Origin: Ziziphus jujuba
Taxonomy: Eukaryota; Streptophyta; Magnoliopsida; Rosales; Rhamnaceae
Assembly (NCBI RefSeq): GCF_031755915.1
Contig: NC_083385.1
Location: 2,277,001 to 2,341,000, forward strand
Length of the DNA: 64,000 nt
Direction of reading: 5' to 3'
Under the pieces are notes generated by a model that searched no databases, was not told where the DNA came from, and saw nothing but the letters and a program-made list of their open reading frames with translations. Below are positions 37,851-49,212 of this stretch, piece after piece; position 1 is the stretch's first letter; each line of letters starts with the position of its first letter. A program made the translations under genes and the position numbers.

Positions 37851-38127
37851 TGATCTTTTGATGACCAAAAAACACACAAAACTAATACAAAAAAGTAAAA
37901 AGAGACAAAAGCATGAAAATTAAGAAGAAAAATATGTATTATAACTATAAAATTTATACAACAAAAAAGTTCTCTCAGCCTCTCTCAAAAACCTGTATTT
38001 TAAATACTGTATGTTATGTAATACAAAATTGAAAATGAGCATCTATTTATAATGCTTTCTCTAGAGTTTCTAGAGTTGAAACCCTAATGAGTTTGGGCTT
38101 TAGGAGATAAAAGGCTGGACCTCCACA
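37851..38127 (-). repeat. 5' LTR of the copia element
   Basis: It pairs with 33021-33313. On the minus strand it starts TGTGGAGGTCC at 38127. No matching target-site duplication was found next to the two LTRs, in keeping with age or rearrangement. Confidence 0.8.
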
Positions 38128-38186
38128 AATACCACCTTCAATTAAACGTAAAATTATATCATTTTGCTATCGATTCTTCATAATTA

Positions 38187-38245
38187 ATTAGAGCGATAAG
38201 AAATGCATAAAGATATTGAAAAATTGCTACGAGGCAATTTTTCAA
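38187..38245 (+). pseudogene. OMT-b: 55-base scrap of OMT exon 4
   Basis: The plus strand matches the exon 4 start of OMT-g (agcgatgagaaatgcataaa, then gaaaaattgctac.aggcaat), translating as SDKKCIKILKNCYEAI after an early stop. The scrap ends in a small foldback (ttgaaaaattgc / gcaatttttcaa). Confidence 0.75.
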
Positions 38246-38493
38246 TATCTACTTAATGGACATTATAAAAAGCTTTTAATCTTGTAAAGCACTCTGAATT
38301 AATCACCACAGTACTGGCAGTGCAATGGAAATACTAAACTACAATATTCCTCGTCATTTTATTGCTAAATATGTTTATCAAAATTTATAAGCACGCGTCC
38401 TATATCTACTTAATGGACTCCATAACCCAAAAAGTACATATACAAAATGCAAATATGAGGCCCTTAGATCCAGCACAAGTTGCCAATGTAATG

Positions 38494-39248
38494 AATTCTT
38501 TTTTGCATCTATCTTTCCCTCGAGGGCTCTAGGTCATGGTAGCTACATCAACTTGAGAAATGGTTTGGATCATGGCGGTGTTAGTCCCCTGCGTAATTGG
38601 AACAAGTTCTACGCATTTCTCGTCGCTCCAATCACGAAGACTCGCCTATGCAAACTAAAATTATACACTAATTTTAATGAAAAAAACTGATCGGTCAAAA
38701 TCAAAATCAATATCCTAAGTTTTGAAAATTCAATCACCTTCATAAAAATCGCACCCCACTTAGGATACTCACAAACATATTTCCTCCAACATGTTCCACA
38801 CCAGCAAAAGATATATATATATATATATATATATTTATCATGGTCCAGAAGTTCTATTATTTCATATGAAAAAAAGAAATTCCAGCAGCTAGATTTTAGG
38901 CAATTAATTCAAAAGAAAAAACAATTAGGCAGAGATTCATATTCCTCGATAAGAAGGGGGCATGCTTTAATACATGAGGCAAGTCGAAATTAATACCCCT
39001 AGTACGTGGGTATGTGGAAATGATAGTTTTATTGGTGACACCTCGTCCACCTCCGACATCAACCAGTTGCTTAATGGACTGAAAACCCTTATTGTAAACC
39101 TCAACTATCTTCTTGGTAACAATTGAAGAGTGATTGTACATTGCATTTTCGAAAACCTGATTAAACCTCTGGTCCACTCCAAAGCGTGCATTCCATGGAC
39201 CCTATTGAAGGGAATTCCTCCTTCAAGAATTCCATCTTTCAGTTGGGA
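38494..39248 (-). pseudogene. OMT-c: exons 2-4 of a broken O-methyltransferase
   Basis: On the minus strand exon 2 (39248 to about 38945) gives [20 protein letters not shown], then after an 8-base loss [20 protein letters not shown] and the SAM loop [10 protein letters not shown]. Exon 3 (about 38814-38738) gives GVEHVGGNMFVSI with one base missing near its end. Exon 4 (about 38651-38494) gives LRDWSDEKCVELV, lacks the following 20 codons, and has a stop at VATMT*SPRGKDR. No exon 1 was found upstream (39250-39450). Non-functional. Confidence 0.88.
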
Positions 39249-39549
39249 CCTATAATAATAAAATAGTCTATTTCATTTAGTTAAAATATTTAAAGACGCG
39301 TACTAAAGGAAACAAAACTTGTAGATACCAACAACTAGCAAACAAGAGGTGCCATGTAGCAGAGCTAGCTAGGTTCTAACCTCATCAAATCTTAATTACT
39401 AGTCCCTTTTTGATCTCTGAATCTTATCTTATCGCTTTCTTTTTTGAGTGGATAGTTTACAATTACCCGTACTAATTGTTGGCAGGGTCCTATTTAATTG
39501 GAACACGGCTACTGAATTATTAGTAGGGTCCTATATATCTATGCGGGAG

Positions 39550-39710
39550 ACACCTTCCATGCCAATATATGATTATGATGACTCAGAGCCTTGTGGGGAA
39601 GGAGAGGAGCAAACAAGAATTCCTGGCTCTGGCAAATGCCGCTGGATTTAGTGTCATCAAATTTGAATGTTTTGTGTTCACTTATTGTGTTATGGAGTTT
39701 TTTTAAGTAG
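39550..39710 (+). pseudogene. OMT-d: 3' half of exon 4
   Basis: The plus strand reads MIMMTQSLVGKERSKQEFLA then LANAAGFSVIKFECFVF and YCVMEFF before a stop. It is head-to-head with OMT-c and shares 3'-flanking sequence (ggtgctagta.aatta) with the tail of OMT-f at 51390-51490. Confidence 0.85.
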
Positions 39711-41784
39711 ATGGGATTGCTGGTGCTAGTAGAATTAAGGAAACATATTCAATATTCATATGCTTTGTAATATTAAAGAAAATATTAATGACTTAACATT
39801 GTGACTATTGCCACTGTTTTTTCAGACAATAGTTTTAATTTCATTCTTCATAACTCCAATGATTTTTCTCAGCTCCAAAATGTCTAACCAAAAAATAAAA
39901 AATAAAAAATAAAAAAGAAAGAATAACAATCAATGGACACATATTCTGTAGACGAAGCAGAAGGCAGGATTAATATTGTTCCGATAAAGAACAACCAACA
40001 AGTACAACACAATAATTATCAAAAAGTACAACATAACTATACATGGATCGCCAATTACCGTTTGGTTTAGCCAAACAAATATGGTTTGGTCATCATACGA
40101 AGGAAGCAGCATCGACAAATTAAACATCTTCCACCCGATTATGCTCTACTGTCTTTGTACTAGGAACGCAATACAAAAATATCCTTACATATTAACTTCA
40201 TAATTTTAGTCTTCTACTTTTTTCAATTCCATCCCGATAAGAACAAGGAGATCAGGTAATTTTTTTTTTTTGGGTAGAGAACAACAAGTTTGTGAACTAT
40301 TATTATTATTTAAACAAATTACCATCAACTGCTGATATTAGTTCTTTAAAGCGGGATTTGGAATTACATGCACAAATAAGGAATATTCTAGCTAATTGAT
40401 GAAATCCGATGAGCTTATAGACTAGTTAATTAAAAAAATTATATATTTTTGCATTACTTACATTATGTTAATTTTAAAATATATGTTTTTTTAATAAAAA
40501 AATTTCTACAATGAATGTCAAAAGAATCTTGGCCCAATGGCCCCCCAAAATGAAGATTCCGCCCTTGGACTTTATGTTCTATAAAATAGTAAATTATATA
40601 TATGTATATGTCACTGTATGAACAAAAAGAGAATCATTCACAATAGTGGGATTAGGTTTAGCGTGAAGAAAGCACTTGTAATATATTCTCTCATAAATAA
40701 TTATAATAATAATAGTAATAATAATAACATTGCATATACGATCAACCTCTAATTAGTACTTTGTTTATTTTCACCCAAAAAAAATATTTTTTTATTTAAT
40801 ATTTTCTATGAATTAATTCCTTTCTTAATTAAATTTTTGTGCATAGTCAATTAAACTCTTGGCTACTTTGTCTTTTTTTTTTCTTAGGACATTGATACGA
40901 ATATGTTTTAAATTATACATTGTTTGAGACCTTACATCTTGTTATAAATTCTGTTTAAAAGTAAACCAAAAAAAAAAAAAAAAAAAAAGAGGGTGCAAAG
41001 TACAAAGAAAATGAAGTTCAAGTGTATAATACTAAAAAATATAATTAGGATGCAAAATGCCAAACCATGCATAGTTGATGATGTATTGGTGTCAATATCT
41101 TTTATTTTTTATTTTTTATTTTTTATTTTTTATCTGCTCAAAATCGCACATTTCCAAAATCAATCAAGGGAATTAAAATAACCAATAACAGTGGTCACCA
41201 TGATATATGAAAAGACTTATATTTTAATTTATGACATGGAAAGATATAGAGATATTTAAAAAAAAAGACTTTGCTTTGCTGTAATACAACTAATTATATT
41301 ATATACTAACTGTTATTTTTAATTTTTTTTCTAAATTTCTTGTAGAGAAATTGATTCTCAATGCTTTCTTTGACAATACACATTAAATTGATCGAAAATT
41401 TATAAAAATACAATAAGCATATTTCTTAAGGCAAAATAAAAATAAAATTTTGATTTTCTTATGTTTAAACAACTAAAGTAATTGAAAGCCAGGAAAAAAA
41501 AAAGTTAACAACAAAAATATTGTGTAATAAAGCAAAAAAATATCTTTGTGTTATTAACTAAACTAATTGTGTTAAATTATTATTTTGGTATATCAAATAT
41601 TGTATTAAATATATTAATTAAGTATGTTGTTAAAATTTTGATTAAATAAATATTTATGTTGTTAAAATTTTGATTAAATAAATATGTTGTTAAAAATCAT
41701 AGATAAATCATAAATATTATACTTATTTTAAATAGCTATTAGATATAAGAGAAATTATTCAAAAACAAATATAAGAGAAATAGG

Positions 41785-41826
<42 letters not shown>

Positions 41827-42287
41827 GAGAGAGAGAGAGAGAGATGTAAGAAAAACTCATTTAAACAAAAAGAAGGGGAAAAATCAAAAGTGAACCTTAC
41901 GTGGGTGGGAGTGGTTGGGATTGATAGAGGGTCAGGACCGCAGGTGGGACACAATACCAATACAGCAAATGGCAAAAAAGATATAAAAAAGAATAAAGAC
42001 AGAAAAATCTGATCCGTGATCAGTAAATGTCACTTAATCATTTAAGCGTATCAACTAATAGTTTGAATGTAATCGTTTTTCAAATATACGGTCTCAATTA
42101 TTAGTTATTTTAATGTCTTTTCCAATAATTATATGTTTAAGTTAATTTAAAGAATTATAAGATTTTCAAAAGTCGTTGAAACGTCTCATTCCAATATGGA
42201 AAGGCCACCCCAGCAGCAGATGCTTATTATTGGCAATAATTCCTCTTCTTCCAAGCATATTTGAGTGACTCTCAGTTCTAAGTTTTA
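39711..42287. other. AT-rich intergenic region with TA/GA microsatellite
   Basis: It holds simple repeats such as (TA)n(GA)n at 41796-41842 and TTTTA runs at 41101-41133. The last 100 bases (attccaatatggaaaggccaccccagcagc) resemble the promoter of OMT-g at 52645-52680. No gene is seen. Confidence 0.6.
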
Positions 42288-42754
42288 ATGGCATCCTCAT
42301 TGGAAATAGACAACAACCAAACAGTCCATGACCATGAAACCAGGGAAGAAGAAGAAGAAGAAGAAGAAAGCTTCTCCTATGCTTTGCAGCTGGTGAGTTC
42401 CTCTGCTCTGTCCATGTCATTGAAATGCGCTGTGGAGCTGGGCATATTCGATATCATAAGCAAAGAAGGTGAAGGGGCAAAGCTCTCCCCAACAGAGATT
42501 GCAGCCCACTTGGGCACCAACAACCCTGACGCACCCACCATGCTGGACTCCATCCTTAGGCTCTTGGCCTGCCACTCTGTCCTCAACTGCTCTGTGGTTG
42601 CTGATGATAACAATAATAATATTAATGGCTCTTTGCAGTTGCAGAGGCTATACAGTCTTGGTCCCGTCTCCAAGTTCTTTGTCACCAACAAAGATGGTGT
42701 TTCATTGGGCCCCTTGGTGTCGCTCATGCAAGATAAAGTCTTCTTAGCTAGCTG
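42288..42754 (+). pseudogene. OMT-e: orphan exon 1 of an O-methyltransferase
   Basis: Exon 1 is fully open (155 codons plus 2 bases), very similar to OMT-g, with start MASSLEIDNNQTVHDHE, an eight-Glu run, and end DKVFLASW followed by the same GT donor. The dimerisation domain is whole, but exons 2-4 (SAM-binding and catalytic) are missing: the intron runs into CACTA DNA and the next OMT sequence is the exon 1 of another copy. It could only make a truncated, non-catalytic protein. Confidence 0.9.
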
Positions 42755-43680
42755 GTCTGCTTTTTATATTCAATAATTATTTTTTTTGTTCTTTGTTCTT
42801 TTCAGAATTGATCATTCCATTGATTTGAAACTTAACATAAGTATGTCGCCTAATGTTCTGTCGCTAAATCCATAAGACAACAAACGACGCATTATGAGAA
42901 TAGCCTATCTTTTAGTTTTTAGCAACGCATTCTATCAATCCACTTATAACGATTCTTATTTAGTGACACTTTACAACAATATCGCTAAAAATATATTAGC
43001 GACTGTTTCATATAGAGTCGCTAAATATATTAGTCGTTAATAAGTCACCTATTTAGCGACGTATTAATAGAGTCGCCTATTTAGCGACGCATTAATAGAG
43101 TTGACTATTTAGCGACGCATTTGCCTATTTAGTGACGCATTAATAGTTTTAGGACGCATTAATAGTTTTAGCAACGCATTAATAGAGTCGTCTATTTAGT
43201 GACGCATCGACACTTTTAGCGACGCATTATTTATTAATGTGTCGTCCCTTCTTTTTTTTAAAAATTTTTTTTTGTAAAAAGTGATTAAACTAGTAAAAAT
43301 ATAAAAATAATTAAAATACAAAAAAACGAAAACTAGCTTCATCCAAAATAATTAGAACACAAAAATTTAAAATAAATATTTTGTCATAATAAATTAATTA
43401 TCAAATAAATTAAATATCATCTTATTGACATATTTTTACATAATTTGTAAGCTATTGTATTTTTCATAACAAATTTAATATTAATTAAACTTCCATGAAT
43501 GCATACTCATTGAGATAGAAGTTGACATTCTCTTGTTGACAATATTACACCCTCATACTACATATGGAAAAATTTAAAAATTTATTAACACTTATGGAAA
43601 ATAAATAAAATATTAATCATTATTAAATTTGTAATTTAGTAAATGAAAATTTAAATAATATTAACATTGTTCTTAAGATT

Positions 43681-43909
43681 TGACGAGGCACATTTCTTAC
43701 CTCACAATCATTACAAACATAGTCACTCTCACATTCATCCTCATTATCATTTTCATCGATACTTGGCAACTATATGACAAATGGATTGTGAACCATCGTA
43801 GTATCTCCAAGAATATCTTCTTCAACAAAAGTACGATGTTGTGGTGAAGTTAAAACAATAGACCATCTTGAATTAAATTGATCTCCAACATAAAATACTT
43901 GTTGAACTT
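43681..43909 (-). pseudogene. CACTA transposon protein fragment (DUF4216-like C-terminus)
   Basis: The minus strand reads VQQVFYVGDQFNSRWSIVLT, then SPQHRTFVEEDILGD, a stop after NPFVI, and an acidic tail (DENDNEDECESDYVC). FYVxDxxxxxWxVVL is typical of the DUF4216 tail found beside CACTA transposases. The upstream part is lost. Confidence 0.65.
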
Positions 43910-45199
43910 AGTAAAACAATGTCAAGCAATATCACAAATAAAATTTCTACAAAAGTAAGATTAATAAAACCCAACGAACCTAACCAACAGTTAAAATGAA
44001 AAAAAAAACCCACCTCATGTCTCCGCCAACCACAAAGGAAAAAGAAACTCACCTAAATGATGGAGACAAAGAAAGAAGAAACCTAGAAAATCACGAGGGC
44101 GACACAGAGAAATCCAGCTTCCCGGCCGACGACAATATAGGCAAATGAAAAATGAAACACAAAATATCTCTCTTTAAGTCTCTCTTAGATTGCTTCCAAA
44201 TCTAATATCTATTAGGTAGTGTACTTGATGTAGTTTTAAAAAAGAAAAAGGGATTCAAAGGAGCACATAAAAATTTTAAAATGCGCATTTTCTCCCAATT
44301 GCATTTTTTTCTTTGATTAATTTTTTATTTTTCATCTACAAATAAAAACTGAAAATATTTCTTAAAAATGCGAAGCAAAATATCGAAGATTGCTGTTTAT
44401 TTTTCTGTTTTTCAAGTACACCTTTATTCTTTATAAAATTTGCATGTCTTTTAAAATTTTTGTTCTTTTTAATTGAGAGAACAGGCAACGCATTCTCTTC
44501 AAGAACGATCACCTATTCTTGAATTTTGAGATCAAGCGACGTATTATGGTCGAAAAGCGTCACCTGTTTCATTTTTTATATCTTCTTTATAATCTTTAAA
44601 TAATTTTTTAATTGTTCATATATAAATATATTCATGTAGCAATCAAATGAACATAAATTCTATTGATCTAAAAATAGAAAATAGTTTTGTCAATGCTCTT
44701 CTCAGTTATTCACATATATGTGTATAGACGAGACATAAAATATCTCAAGACCAAATTTGAGATAGGGTACCGAATATAGAATTCTAATTCAACAAGCATT
44801 TATTATCTACATAAGTATGTTAAATGAGCTTAACTTTAATGTATTTGTGGTCAATGATAGTTTAATTGTTTTTAAAAATTGAAATTCTATTAAATTGCTT
44901 TTTTTTTTTTAAAAAAAAAAGAAAAATAATTGAAGGAACAGGTGACGCAATTCCATTAAAACGCGTCGCCTATTCCAAGTTTTTTTTTAAAATTTTAATT
45001 AGTTTTGTTGATTGCTCATGTACAAATTAAAAAAAAAAAGCATACTTGCAAAATTAAAAAAATTACTAAAAACAACTTTCAAATTGCAAAAAAAGTTAAA
45101 AATTGGTTGGGTGAAACGGCGATGCAATTGTTGACAAACAAGTTGCCTTTTCGTCTATTTAACGACTCTTTCTTAAAAGATTGCGTCGCCTAAAACTAT

Positions 45200-47215
45200 A
45201 TTAGCTAGTTCTTGTTGTATTATTACATCCAAGTGATTTGGCTGGTGGTGTGGTGATTTTTTGAGAGTGTAGGAGGTCTTGGGTTCAATTCTTGTTATGA
45301 TCCTATTTTGATTTTATTTTTTTATGGGTTTATAAATGTTTAAACAAAAAAATTGAAAAAAAAAAGAAAAGAAAAGGCGACGCGTTTGTTGAGGAATGCG
45401 TCATCTATTTGGCGACGCATTCTTTAAATAATGCGTCACCTAACACTATATTAGCTAGTTTTTGTTATATTAGTACATGCAAGTCATTTAGCTTGGTGGT
45501 GTGGTGATTTCTTGAGAGTGTAGGGAGTGTAGGAGGTCTTGGGTTCAATTCTTGTTATGACCCTATTTGAGTGTCGCCGTCGCCTAACACTATATTAGCT
45601 AGCTTTTTTTGTATTAATACATAAAAGTCATTTGGCCTGGTGGTGTGGTGATTTATTGAGAGTGTAAGAGGTCCTAGGTTCAATTCTTGTTATGGTCCTA
45701 TTTTGATTTTATTTTTTTTATGGGTTTATAAATGTTTAAACAAAAAAATTGAAAAAAAAAAAAGAAAAAGAAAAGGCGACGCATTTGTTGATGCGTCACC
45801 TGTTCATCTATTTGGCGACGCATTCTTTAAATAATGCGTCGCCTAACACTATATAAGCTAGTTTTTGTTGTATTAGTATATACAAGTCATTTAGCCTGGT
45901 GGTGTGGTGATTTCTTGAGAGTGTAAGAGGTCCTAGGTTCAATTCTTGTTATGGTCCTATTTTGACTTTATTTTTTTTATGGGTTTTTAAATGTTTGAAC
46001 AAAAAAATTGAAAAAAGAAAAAAGAAACGATGATGCATTTGTTGAAGAATGCGTCGCCTGTTCATTTGTGTGGCGACGCATTCTTTAAATAATGCATCGC
46101 CTAACACTATATTAGCTAGCTTTTGTTGTATTAGTACATACAAGTCATTTGGTATGGTGGTGTGGTGATTTCTTGAGAGTGTAGGAGGTCCTGGGTTCAT
46201 TTATAAATGTTTAAACAAAAAAATTGAAAAAAGAAGAAGAAATGCATTTGTTGAGGAATGCATCACTTATCATCTATTTGGTGACTCATTCTTTAAATAA
46301 TGCGTCGCCTAACACTATATAAGCTAGTTTTTGTTGTATTAGTACATACAAGTCATTTAGTCTGGTGGTGTGGTGATTTCTTGAGAGTGTAGGAGGTCCT
46401 GGGTTCAATTCTTATTATGCTTTGCCTGTTCATCTATGTGGCAACGCATTCTTTAAATAATGCGTCGCCTAACACTATATTAGCTAGCTTTTGTTGTATT
46501 AGTATATACACAAGTCATTTAGTCTGGTGGTGTGGTGATTTCTTGAAAATGTAGGAGGTCATGATTCAATTCTTCACAAGTCATTTAGTCTGGTGGTGTG
46601 GTGATTTTTTGAAAATGTAGGAGGTCCTGATTCAATTCTTGTTATGGTCCTATTTTGATTTTATTTTTTTTGACGACGCATTTGTTGAGGAATGCATCAC
46701 CTATTCATCTATTTGGTGACTCATTATTAATGCGTCGCCTAACACTATATAAGATAGTTTTTGTTGTATTAGTACATATAAGTCATTTAGCCTAGTAGTG
46801 TGGTGATTTCTTGAGAGTGTCGTAGGTCTTGGGTTCAATTTTTGTTATGGTCCTATTTTAATTTTTTTTATGGGTTTTTAAATGTTTAAACAAAAAAATT
46901 GAAAAAAAAAAAAAAGAAACGACGATGCATTTGTTGAAGAATGCGTCACGACGATGCATTTGTTGAAGAATGCGTCACCTGTTCATCTATGTGGCGACGC
47001 ATTCCTTAAATAATGCGTCACCTCACATTATATAAGCTAGTTTTTGTTATATTAGTACATATAAGTCATTTGGCTTTGTGGTGTGGTAATTTCTTGAAAG
47101 TGTAGGAGGTCCTGGGTTCAATTCTTTTCATGATCCTATTTTATTTTTTTATGGGTTTCTAAATGTTTAAACAAAAAAAAAAAAAAAAAGTAAAGACGAC
47201 GCATTTGTTGAAGAA
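45200..47215. repeat. Tandem array, about ten units with a tRNA-like segment
   Basis: Each unit of about 200-260 bases holds the hairpin GCGACGCATTCTTTAAATAA..GCGTCGCC, then 'aacactatattagctag', then 'cctggtggtgtggtgatttc' and 'gggttcaattcttgttatgg'. The last pair resembles RNA polymerase III A and B boxes (B: GGTTCAATTC). Copies begin near 45221, 45480, 45631, 45890, 46141, 46350, 46512, 46577, 46788 and 47066. Several are truncated. Confidence 0.85.
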
Positions 47216-47224
47216 TGGTCCGTT

Positions 47225-48660
47225 GCCTGTTGACTATATAAAAAAGAAAAAAAAAGGCTCAGTTTTGGCGCTTTAATATTTTTACTGGTTATTTATTGTT
47301 GAAATAAAATTATATTTATTAAAAGAACTAAAAAAAAAAAAAGGTGAGAAGAGAATAGGCTATGCAAATTCTAAATAGTGCATTGCCTGGTAACCATATA
47401 AAAAAAGAACTAAAAAAACTTAAAAAAGAACGGACGACACACAATCTAAATAGTATGTCGCCTGTTAACTATATATATAAAAAAAAAGGCTCAGTTTTGG
47501 CGCTTTAATATTTTTACTGGTTATTTTTTGTTGAAATAAAATTAGATTGATTAAAAGAATTAAAAAAAAAAGTGAAGAGAGAATAGGCGACGCACAATCT
47601 AAATAGTGTATCGCCTATTAGCTATTAAAAAAAAAAAAAGCTTAGTTTTGGAGTACTAATATTTTTACTGGTTATTTATTATTGAAATAAAATTATATTG
47701 ATTAAAAGATCTTAAAAAAAAAAAGTGAAGAGAGAACAGGCGATGCACAATCTTATTGGTGTGTCACCTGTTAACTATATTAAAAAAAAAAAAAGAACTC
47801 AGTTTTTGTGTACTAATAGTTTTATTGGTTATTTATTATTGAAATAAAATTAGATTGATTAAAAAATTAAAAAAAAAAAAAGAAAAGTGAAGAGAGAACA
47901 AGCGACGCATAATCTTATTGGTGCGTCGCCTATTACACATATAACAAATAAAAAAAAAAACAGCTCAGTTATATTGCTCTAATATTTTTATGGGTTATTT
48001 GTTGTTGAATTAAAATTAAATTAATTTAAAGAACTAAAAAAAAAAAAAGGAGGAGAGAACAGGCGACGCACAATCTATATAGTCCGTCTCCTGTTAACCA
48101 TATATTAAAAAAAAAAAAAGCTCATTTTTTTGGGTCTAATATTTTTATTGGTTATTTGTTGTTGAAATAAAATTAGATTGTTTAAAAAAACTAAAAAAAA
48201 AATTAGAAAATAAAGGGAAGAGAACAGGCGACGCACAATCTAATTAGTGCGTCGCTTGTAACATATATAATAAAAAATAAATAAAAAAATAGCTCGGTTA
48301 TGTTACTCTAATATTTTTACTGCTTATTTGTTGTTGAAATAAAATTAAATTGATTAAAAGAACTAAAAAAAAAAAAGGAGTGAACAGATGACGCACAATC
48401 TAAAATAGTGTGTCACCTATTAACTATATATTAAAAAAAAAAAATCTTAGTTTTATTATTCTAATATTTTTACTGGTTATTTATTGTTGAAAAAAAAATA
48501 GATTGTTTAAAAGAACTTAAAAAAAATTTAAAAGTACAAGGAAGGTAACAGGCGATGCACAATTTAGATTGTGAGTCGCATGTTACCTCTATAAAAAAAA
48601 AACAAAAAACAAAAAAAAAAAAAAAAAACTAGCTCAATTATGTTGCTCTAATATTTTTAT
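47225..48660. repeat. Second tandem array in the CACTA element, about 125-150-base units
   Basis: Units contain 'ggcgacgcacaatctaaata', then an A-run, then 'gctcagtttt', 'ctaatatttttactggttat' and 'gttgaaataaaatta'. About ten imperfect copies follow one another. The GCGACGCAC..GTGCGTCGCC halves form hairpins. Confidence 0.85.
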
Positions 48661-49212
48661 TGGTTATTTGTAGTTGAAATAAAATAATACTATTTAAGAG
48701 ATTTGCAAAAATAAACTATACAAGAAAAATTATATAATTGAACAACAACCTTTTATAATTAAATTCTATGATTATGTAAACATAGATTAGTGGTTAGTAT
48801 TCATTTTTCATGAGTAGCATTTAAACGTACAGTATAATTCCAGTATTAATGGTGACTCTGGTCAGCCCCACATTCAGCGATCCTTAACGAATGTGTCGTG
48901 TATTTTTTGTTTTTAGCGACCTTTTAAGTCGATAGTTTTTGGATGTATCGTATATTTATTGAATTTTTACTAACGCATTAATCTTAGAATCCCGTTTTTG
49001 TTTTTTCAGACTCATTTGTTTTGTAGCGTCGCTAAGTGAATGTCGCTAGATATCAATTTTCGCGTAGTGGATGGAAAACTCCATCTTGTAATATTGGCCT
49101 TTAATCTCTTTGACTAGAAATGATGGCACTTCGTCTTCTTCCAAGCATTTGAGTGAAACTAAAAGTTCATCGTACAGTGTTATTGACCAAAACCAGCTCC
49201 CTCTAAGTCCTA

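Larger units (their letters stand above)
33021..38127 (-). mobile_element. Ty1/copia LTR retrotransposon, decayed
   Basis: LTR-like repeats at 33021-33313 and 37851-38127 (about 85-90% alike by eye) flank minus-strand gag and pol pieces in the copia order: gag, protease/pre-integrase, integrase, reverse transcriptase, RNase H. A tRNA-Met primer site (TGGTATCAGAGTC) sits at 37831-37843 and a purine tract GGAAAGGGAGAAT precedes the 3' LTR. The coding frame is split by many stops and shifts, so the element is old and inactive. Confidence 0.92.
42840..49069 (-). mobile_element. CACTA (En/Spm-like) DNA transposon, non-autonomous
   Basis: The right end, read on the minus strand, is CACTACGCGAAAATTG, a classic CACTA terminus, followed inward by repeated AGCGAC motifs. 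The whole interval to about 42840 is rich in GCGACGCATT/AATGCGTCGC subterminal-type repeats. A transposon protein fragment lies at 43681-43909. The left terminus is not resolved; a degenerate CATTATGAGAATA at about 42892 is one candidate. Length is about 6.2 kb. Confidence 0.8.

Noticed and set aside
45221..45300. A true tRNA gene
   Set aside because: A and B box-like motifs exist, but I cannot fold a cloverleaf with acceptor and anticodon arms, and the unit is tandemly repeated in a transposon.
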